Of a DNA stretch of 64,000 nt, positions 58,963 to 64,000 are shown piece by piece. Each line of letters opens with the position of its first letter. Positions within the stretch are counted from its first letter, which is position 1. A model generated the notes under the pieces. The model saw only the letters and a list, made by a program, of their open reading frames with translations, was not told the origin of the DNA and ran no database searches. The translations under genes and the position numbers were made by a program. This stretch comes from Ganoderma boninense (lineage: Eukaryota > Basidiomycota > Agaricomycetes > Polyporales > Polyporaceae): positions 1,054,001 to 1,118,000 of the forward strand of contig CM035313.1 in the NCBI GenBank assembly GCA_002900995.3, written 5' to 3'.

Positions 58963-60831
58963 ATGTCCGTCTCCCTCGCTGACTTCGTCGCCGGTGTCGA
59001 GAAGCTCGACGCTTCTGGAAGGAACTTTGTGCTCTTCCGCGATCAATTCCAGATCGCCGTCACCCAGAAGGAGGCTTGGAATCATTTCGACGGTACGTCC
59101 ACTCGCCCGGCCCCTGCCATTCAGGCTACCCCCACCGCTCTCGAGATCGCCTCCATCGCCGCATGGGACAAGAAAGAAAACCTCGCGCTGTACCTCCTCA
59201 GCCTGAAGATCGCCCCCGCCGTGTTCACGAAGCACAAGCGCAAGGGAACCGTTGCCGCCATCTGGGCCAGCATCTGCTCGGAAATGGGTGCAAAGTCCCT
59301 GCTCCAGCGCGCCAACCTCCGCCGCGACTTCACGAACATGCGCTGCGCCGCCGGTGCTGACCTGCATACCGAGGTCGACCGCCTCCGCCTCGCGTACGAG
59401 ACCCTTATCACGCTCGAGGTCAAGATCTCCGACGCCGAGTACGCCTCCACCATCATTGCCTTCCTCCCGCCAGATCTCTCTGCTTTCATCGCCCAGCTCT
59501 CCGCTCAGATCCGCGCCCACGACCTCATGACTCCCGCTACCACGACACCTGCTCCCGTCGACCCTGACAAGCCGCCTCTCGACCCCGAGGTCATGCTGAC
59601 CCTCGTCCTCGAGGAGTGGGACCGTCGTCAAGCCGAGCGCAAGACCTCCAAGGGAAAGGACCGCGACTCGGGTGTCGCCGCCGCCGTCCTTTCGAGCGAG
59701 AAGCCCAAGTCTCGTGGTCGTGGCCCCCGTAAGCCCGTCGGCGTCTGCTGGACGTGCGGCGGCACGGGTCACCGACAAGATGTCTGCCCTTCGCCGCGCC
59801 CTGAGGGCCAGCCCGATGCTGCGCCACAAAACCCCCCGCCTACCAATCCGCCCGCCAATCCTGTCCCTGCCCAGGCTGCCGGTGCCGCAGTCCGCCTCAA
59901 TGCCGCCTACACCCTCGACGATATCGCCGGCGCATGGAGCGCCTTTGCCCCGCGGCTCTCCGACATCGACCTCGACGCCTCGTCCGTCTATGACCCCTGG
60001 TCAGATGACGCCGACTCCGTCTATTCCGACTTCACCGAGGACTCAAACGCTGCTGACTCGCTCCCCGCCTTCGTCCTGGATGCCCCCGCCTTTGCCTTTG
60101 CCCACCCTGCCCATCCCTCGCCTACCACCGCTGCCGTGGATCGCCTGGACGCCGTCTCGCTTGAGGGGGAGGAGACGTTGAGCCTCGCCAAGCTCACATC
60201 GTCCGTGCACCCCGAGAGTGGTGATGCGCGTCTGCTTACTGTTGACGGCCTCGCTGCCGCTGTCGACTTGCCCCCTGGCCTCTCGATGCCCGTGCGGACC
60301 GCTGCCCCGCCGAACGAGAGTCTCACCGTCCAGGACCTGCCCCGAGACGTCTGCCCACCGCCCGGAGACATGCTCACTGCCGCTTTCAATGCCTCGCCGG
60401 CTACATCTGCCTCTACCGCCATTTCTGCCTTGCCCTTTGCACCAGACCGCACCCCCTCGATCGTCGACCTGCCCGACAAGTCAACCATGCCCACCGTCAT
60501 CGACTCGGCCTCCGACAGGCTGCCCGGGCCGTTGCCACTCACCTCCATGCGCAACGCCACCCGCGGTTCAGCCACTGCTCCGCTCAAGCCGCCATTCCTC
60601 GTCGACCTCGATGGTGCTTTCGCCCGCATCTCTGCCTCGCCCCACATCCCTCGCTGTGTCATTGACCGCGACGCCGCTGCCGTTGCTGCTCATATGGACT
60701 TTTTTGATTCTTTTGATACGTCGCCTGCATCCCGTGCCCGCTTTGATCGTCTCCGCCGCTACGCCGATGTTTACGATACGTGCCTTTCTTCGGCTGCAAC
60801 CCTTTCCGCCCTTCATGCCTCCGTTACTTAG
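58963..60831 (+). CDS. gag: Copia-type Gag polyprotein without Pol
   Basis: 622 aa from the ATG at 58963, which sits in a strong start context (GCCACCATGT); an upstream in-frame extension has no ATG. Residues about 20-235 resemble the copia Gag/UBN2 capsid region (NFVLFRDQFQIAV, WDKKENLALYLLSLKI, ANLRRDFTNMRC, AYETLITLEVKISDAEYASTIIAFLPP). One CCHC knuckle CWTCGGTGHRQDVC follows at 263-276. The remaining ~345 residues are Pro/Ala/Ser/Asp-rich with no protease (no DSGA motif) and no integrase or RT motifs, and end at a TAG 62 bp before the 3' LTR. The frame is fully open, so the protein is likely functional in packaging RNA. Codon use is strongly GC-biased, like its host neighbours. Confidence 0.9.
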   Translation: MSVSLADFVAGVEKLDASGRNFVLFRDQFQIAVTQKEAWNHFDGTSTRPAPAIQATPTALEIASIAAWDKKENLALYLLSLKIAPAVFTKHKRKGTVAAIWASICSEMGAKSLLQRANLRRDFTNMRCAAGADLHTEVDRLRLAYETLITLEVKISDAEYASTIIAFLPPDLSAFIAQLSAQIRAHDLMTPATTTPAPVDPDKPPLDPEVMLTLVLEEWDRRQAERKTSKGKDRDSGVAAAVLSSEKPKSRGRGPRKPVGVCWTCGGTGHRQDVCPSPRPEGQPDAAPQNPPPTNPPANPVPAQAAGAAVRLNAAYTLDDIAGAWSAFAPRLSDIDLDASSVYDPWSDDADSVYSDFTEDSNAADSLPAFVLDAPAFAFAHPAHPSPTTAAVDRLDAVSLEGEETLSLAKLTSSVHPESGDARLLTVDGLAAAVDLPPGLSMPVRTAAPPNESLTVQDLPRDVCPPPGDMLTAAFNASPATSASTAISALPFAPDRTPSIVDLPDKSTMPTVIDSASDRLPGPLPLTSMRNATRGSATAPLKPPFLVDLDGAFARISASPHIPRCVIDRDAAAVAAHMDFFDSFDTSPASRARFDRLRRYADVYDTCLSSAATLSALHASVT

Positions 60832-60884
60832 TTTCTTTTGCATTTATTCGCCTGTGCCCTCGCTCTCCCGACTCTTGCAAGATT

Positions 60885-60893
60885 GAGGGGGAG
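60885..60893 (+). other. Polypurine tract
   Basis: GAGGGGGAG immediately before the 3' LTR; the plus-strand priming site expected for an LTR element. Confidence 0.88.
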
Positions 60894-61271
60894 TGTTGGA
60901 GCACGCAATCGTGCTCGAGTCTTGGGCTCGAGTCTCGCCCATGTCGGACGTGACGTGACCGCGTGGACGTTCAGTCACCGGGTCCGCACTGCTGCCTTTT
61001 TCGTACCTTTTGACGTTCCGTCTGTTTCCGTGCTGTGCACCTCCCCGCTCACATATACTCGCCTCTGCAGGTTTCCGCCACCCTCAGTCTTGCTCTGCAT
61101 ACTGAGGGTATGTTCTGTTTCATTCTGCTCCTTTGTTTCCAGTAGCTGACCTACGTACTGTAGCCCGTTTACAGGTACATACATAGGTTCAATAAACACT
61201 CAGTCTTGCTCTGCATACTGAGGCCCGTTTACAGCTTACCCTCGCCGTCGTCGCGCCCACACTTTCCAATA
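60894..61271 (+). repeat. 3' LTR of the Gag-only retrotransposon
   Basis: 378 bp, no difference seen from 58182-58559; followed by the second GCGGC target copy at 61272-61276. Confidence 0.93.
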
Positions 61272-61276
61272 GCGGC

Positions 61277-62910
61277 AATAGACCTGTAACTAAGTACGTA
61301 GCTATCCACGAGGAGTCATAAAATCACCGTATGTCCGCCGGCGCGAGATGCACAAGGTAGAAAAGGGTCATGACGCTCACCTAGAGGCTATGGCGTTGGG
61401 CGGTGCTCATGGGGCCAGCTCAAAAATACTGCCACCAGCCGTCGTCTCAAGATCACGGCGGTTTGTCTCCGCTGGGTGCATTTTTTGATAGGAGGTGGTG
61501 CATCCTTTGGAATGGTTGCTGAAATTCGCAGCACGACCGACTATTCTTGAGCGACCCTGACTAGAACATAAATGGATCTGCTTCGCTCCCAAGTACTGCG
61601 AAAATAGACAGACTCTATCTGGCTGGTGCAAGCCGTCGCCGATAGTCATGCAAGATTGTCGTTGGTGATGAGGCCGGTGAGGCTTGTATATCATGGGTTC
61701 ATATTCACGTGTAGATGTTTCAGCGCGCACAGCGATTCCGTCCTTGACGGAGGTTTGGCTGGAGAACAAGGACAGCTGTCAATCGGCGTGTGTAGAGAAA
61801 GGGCGTTTTCAGTGTGTCGCGGCTTCTCTTCACCGGAAGAGTTTGAGAATGTGAATGCACGTACGAGGGGCAAAAATATATTAGGCCATCGTATTTGGCA
61901 CATGCTTAAGTGCTTAGGGCCGTCGGAACAGGTGTTCAGGTGGACATCAGTTCGCCCAACTCGAGAGGGGTGTAACGACTCATAATTGAATATTGAGCCC
62001 CCGTGGTGGGGAAATAAAGTGAGTATGACAGGGGAAAGTGGGGGAGGACTGCCTGTATGTCAGTGGCGGTCGAAGTGTCTGATGGGCGGTGTGGAGAAAA
62101 ACAAGCGTTGGAAGAGGCGCCCAGCCGCTGGCTGTGAATGGCATGTCTTGGCGCTTCGGGGAGACAGGTCCGCTCACCGCTCTTCTTGGCCGCCTGTCCT
62201 CCTGCCTCCGGCGACGACGACACACTGACTCCTCCCGCGTTTCCCTCCTTGTAATCTATCAGGCTCGGGCAATCGGGTGATATTTTAGTCCCCCACTGTC
62301 CTGTAGACTGGCTCATGACAGAACGATATGCTGAATTAGAAGCAGCCCCCATTGTCTCCGAAAGGAGGACCTCCATACCTTGGTCTTCCAAGGCACAGCC
62401 CGAACCGAACGTTCAATGCACAGCGTCTCCTACGCCACGTCCAGCACGCGTGCCGACCTATTTCGGAGGAATGCAGACCGCCCGCCGCGCTGGAGGCACT
62501 GCGGGCGGACGGCAGGCGCAAACAGCAAGTGACGGGCCATGGGCGGTCGGATGGGAGGTTGTGTGACCGGCACCGCTGACATGCCAAACGCGTCAATCGC
62601 GCGCCGGGCGGTTCGATAGCGTGCGATGCAGATTCCATGGCCTGCAGCGGCCAGGGACTCGAAGGAGGGGCGCGAGCTGTGTATCCAAATCCGAATCCGA
62701 GCCCGATCGCGGTCACGGTTCGACGCCCCATCGTGGATCGCTCGGCACGAGCCTCCCTGTCCGCGTCCCGTTTCGAGCGGCCGGGCGCGAGGCGGCGTAT
62801 ATAGCCCTCGCTTTGCTGCTCCTCTTGCCCGGTCCCCTCCCCTCCATCCCTCCCTGGCTAGCCTCTGCGGGCGCGTCCTGCTGTTCGTTCTTTATTTGCT
62901 CGGCCCCGTT
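61277..62910. other. Intergenic region upstream of glyoxal oxidase
   Basis: 1.6 kb; no gene supported. The last 200 bp is CT-rich on the plus strand, as often seen in basidiomycete core promoters. Confidence 0.5.
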
Positions 62911-64000
62911 ATGGTTCGTGCGCACAGGACGAATGTCCGCGCCCTGGCGGCCGCGATTTCTCTCTGCGCTTCCGTTCACGCCCAGACTGCAAACACCCCC
63001 GGTCAGCCGAGCACAAACCAGGCCCCGCTCGGTCAGTTCAAGATCGTCGGAGACAGCATCGTTAGTGCCCAACAGGTGCGTACCCTTGCTCTACCCCGCA
63101 TTGGCGCTCCGTCGAAGGTAGGTCTGACGCTCGGGGCCTGTAGCTGTTCCTGGGGACGACGGACAAGGTGTACATCGTGGACAAGGTAGAGAACAACCCC
63201 ACCAAGATCAATGGTCATCCAGCATGGGCGGCGGGTGAGTCCCAACTACTCGATGGCGCGCATATAGCTGGCTGAACACACAGGGCAGAGTACTCCATCA
63301 GCAAAAACAGTGGTCGCCCGATGGATGTCGTGACCAACTCGTTCTGTGCGGGAGGTTCAGCCCTCGGCAACGGGACGTGGCTGAACGTCGGTGGAAACCA
63401 GGCGGTGGCCCCTGGTGGTGTGCAGGCCCAGAGCCAGTTGGGTGGAGGCATCTATGATGACCCGGATGGAGGAAGATCGTACGTTCACAGCCATGTTGTC
63501 GAAACACGGTAATGCATGGTTAACGTGCATCTTCACACACAGAGTCAGGTATGGTGCTGCATCGCTAACTGCGCGAGGGGAACTTCTATTGACGTCGCCT
63601 GTCTGCGACTTCACAGGTTGCTCAACCCTTGCGACGATGGAAACTGCGACTGGACTCTCGTCGCTGACTTGTCGACGCGGCGATGGTACCCCACCGTGTA
63701 AGTCCCCGGTCAACTACGCCCATGTATGTCTAGTCGCACGAGCTGACATTAACTTCTCGCTAGCGAGACGCTGGATGATGGTTCTGTAATCATCGTAAGT
63801 CTAATCTATCTGCGTCAAGTTGACCACCGACTCATTTAAACGATAGCTCGGAGGTTGCTTGTTTGGAGGCTACGTGAACGCGGCTGGTCAGGATAACCCG
63901 ACATGGGAAATCTTCCCTCCACAATCGGAGCAGCAGGAACCTGTCACCTCCGAGCTCCTCTCCACCACGCTTCCAGTGAACCTGTACCCTTTGACATGGA
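62911..64000 (+). CDS. Glyoxal oxidase-like copper radical oxidase, 5' part (runs off the right edge)
   Basis: Exons seen: 62911-63075, 63144-63234, 63289-63478, 63543-63548, 63617-63697, 63764-63794, 63847->64000. Residues 1-25 are a signal peptide (ALAAAISLCASVHAQ). The start of the glyoxal-oxidase N-terminal domain follows: GTTDKVYIVDKVENNP, HPAWAAEYS, SFCAGG and STRRWYPTVETL. Cys105 and Tyr175 sit where the Cys-Tyr radical cofactor of the family forms. The enzyme is secreted and oxidises small aldehydes, producing the hydrogen peroxide used by lignin peroxidases in white-rot fungi. A 6-nt exon (63543-63548) is proposed because it alone restores the conserved RLLNPC segment with good splice sites on both sides. 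The copper ligands and C-terminus lie outside the window. Confidence 0.92.

Larger units (their letters stand above)
58182..61271 (+). mobile_element. Complete non-autonomous LTR retrotransposon (copia-type Gag only)
   Basis: 3090 bp. Two 378-bp LTRs (58182-58559 and 60894-61271) that appear identical by eye begin TGTTGG and end CCAATA. A 5-bp duplication GCGGC flanks the whole unit. The primer-binding site follows the 5' LTR without a gap, and a polypurine tract abuts the 3' LTR. The 2.3-kb interior has one long gene, a copia-like Gag, and nothing that resembles protease, integrase, reverse transcriptase or RNase H in any frame. This matches the class called terminal-repeat retrotransposons with a GAG domain (TR-GAG) described in plants. 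Identical LTRs imply recent insertion, so the pol functions must come in trans. Confidence 0.93.

Noticed and set aside
58477..59829. 450-codon minus-strand frame across the retrotransposon
   Set aside because: Antisense shadow of the GC-biased Gag frame; Ala/Glu/Arg/Gly-rich repeat text from the leader repeats, no domain.
1..64000. CRISPR arrays, bacterial operons, riboswitches, plasmid or phage origins
   Set aside because: None seen; gene structure is that of a nuclear fungal chromosome.

Overview
The window is nuclear DNA of a filamentous basidiomycete, most likely a wood-decay Agaricomycete. The evidence is many short (about 50-75 nt) GT-AG introns per gene, GC-rich coding sequence, a secreted copper-radical (glyoxal) oxidase gene, and a compact housekeeping gene set broken up by gene-poor stretches with mobile elements. 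There are no operons or bacterial-type genes. All exon models were built by hand from splice signals, reading frame and family conservation; 15 genes plus one tRNA are supported.

Layout. 1-2.1 kb: 3'-truncated arrestin-like gene (minus). 2.1-7.9 kb: gene-free, holding a 562-bp terminal-inverted-repeat element. 7.9-10.0 kb: sphingosine-1-phosphate lyase (minus), divergent from prefoldin subunit 4 at 10.9-11.5 kb (plus). 11.8-16.3 kb: a muskelin homologue of 13 exons, then a HAD hydrolase (both minus). 17-19.6 kb: a BTB-domain gene, a decayed BTB fragment and a second TIR element flanked by TA. 23.7-24.8 kb: a membrane-anchored glutaredoxin-fold protein without any cysteine. 26.8-28.1 kb: a HAD phosphatase of the pseudouridine-5'-phosphatase type. 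29.3-31.0 kb: a type II membrane glycosyltransferase-like protein, convergent with SF3B3.

31.1-46.8 kb is a dense minus-strand block of core cell-biology genes: splicing factor SF3B3/RSE1, DNA topoisomerase III with GRF and CCHC zinc modules, ribosome-biogenesis factor UTP25 and the ER-fusion GTPase SEY1. A tRNA-Val(AAC) lies on the plus strand inside this block. The topoisomerase III upstream region has three clustered ACGCGT motifs, which suggests S-phase control. 47.3-49.8 kb: an AFG1-type mitochondrial AAA ATPase (plus). 53.0-55.4 kb: a small-heat-shock-like gene and a small unknown gene (minus). 62.9 kb to the right edge: 5' part of glyoxal oxidase (plus).

The most unusual item is a complete 3.09-kb LTR retrotransposon at 58.2-61.3 kb. 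Its two 378-bp LTRs look identical, it has a 5-bp target duplication, a primer-binding site matching the initiator tRNA-Met anticodon region and a polypurine tract, yet its only gene is an intact copia-type Gag with a long acidic tail. There is no protease, integrase or reverse transcriptase. It looks like a recently moved, trans-mobilised, Gag-only element.
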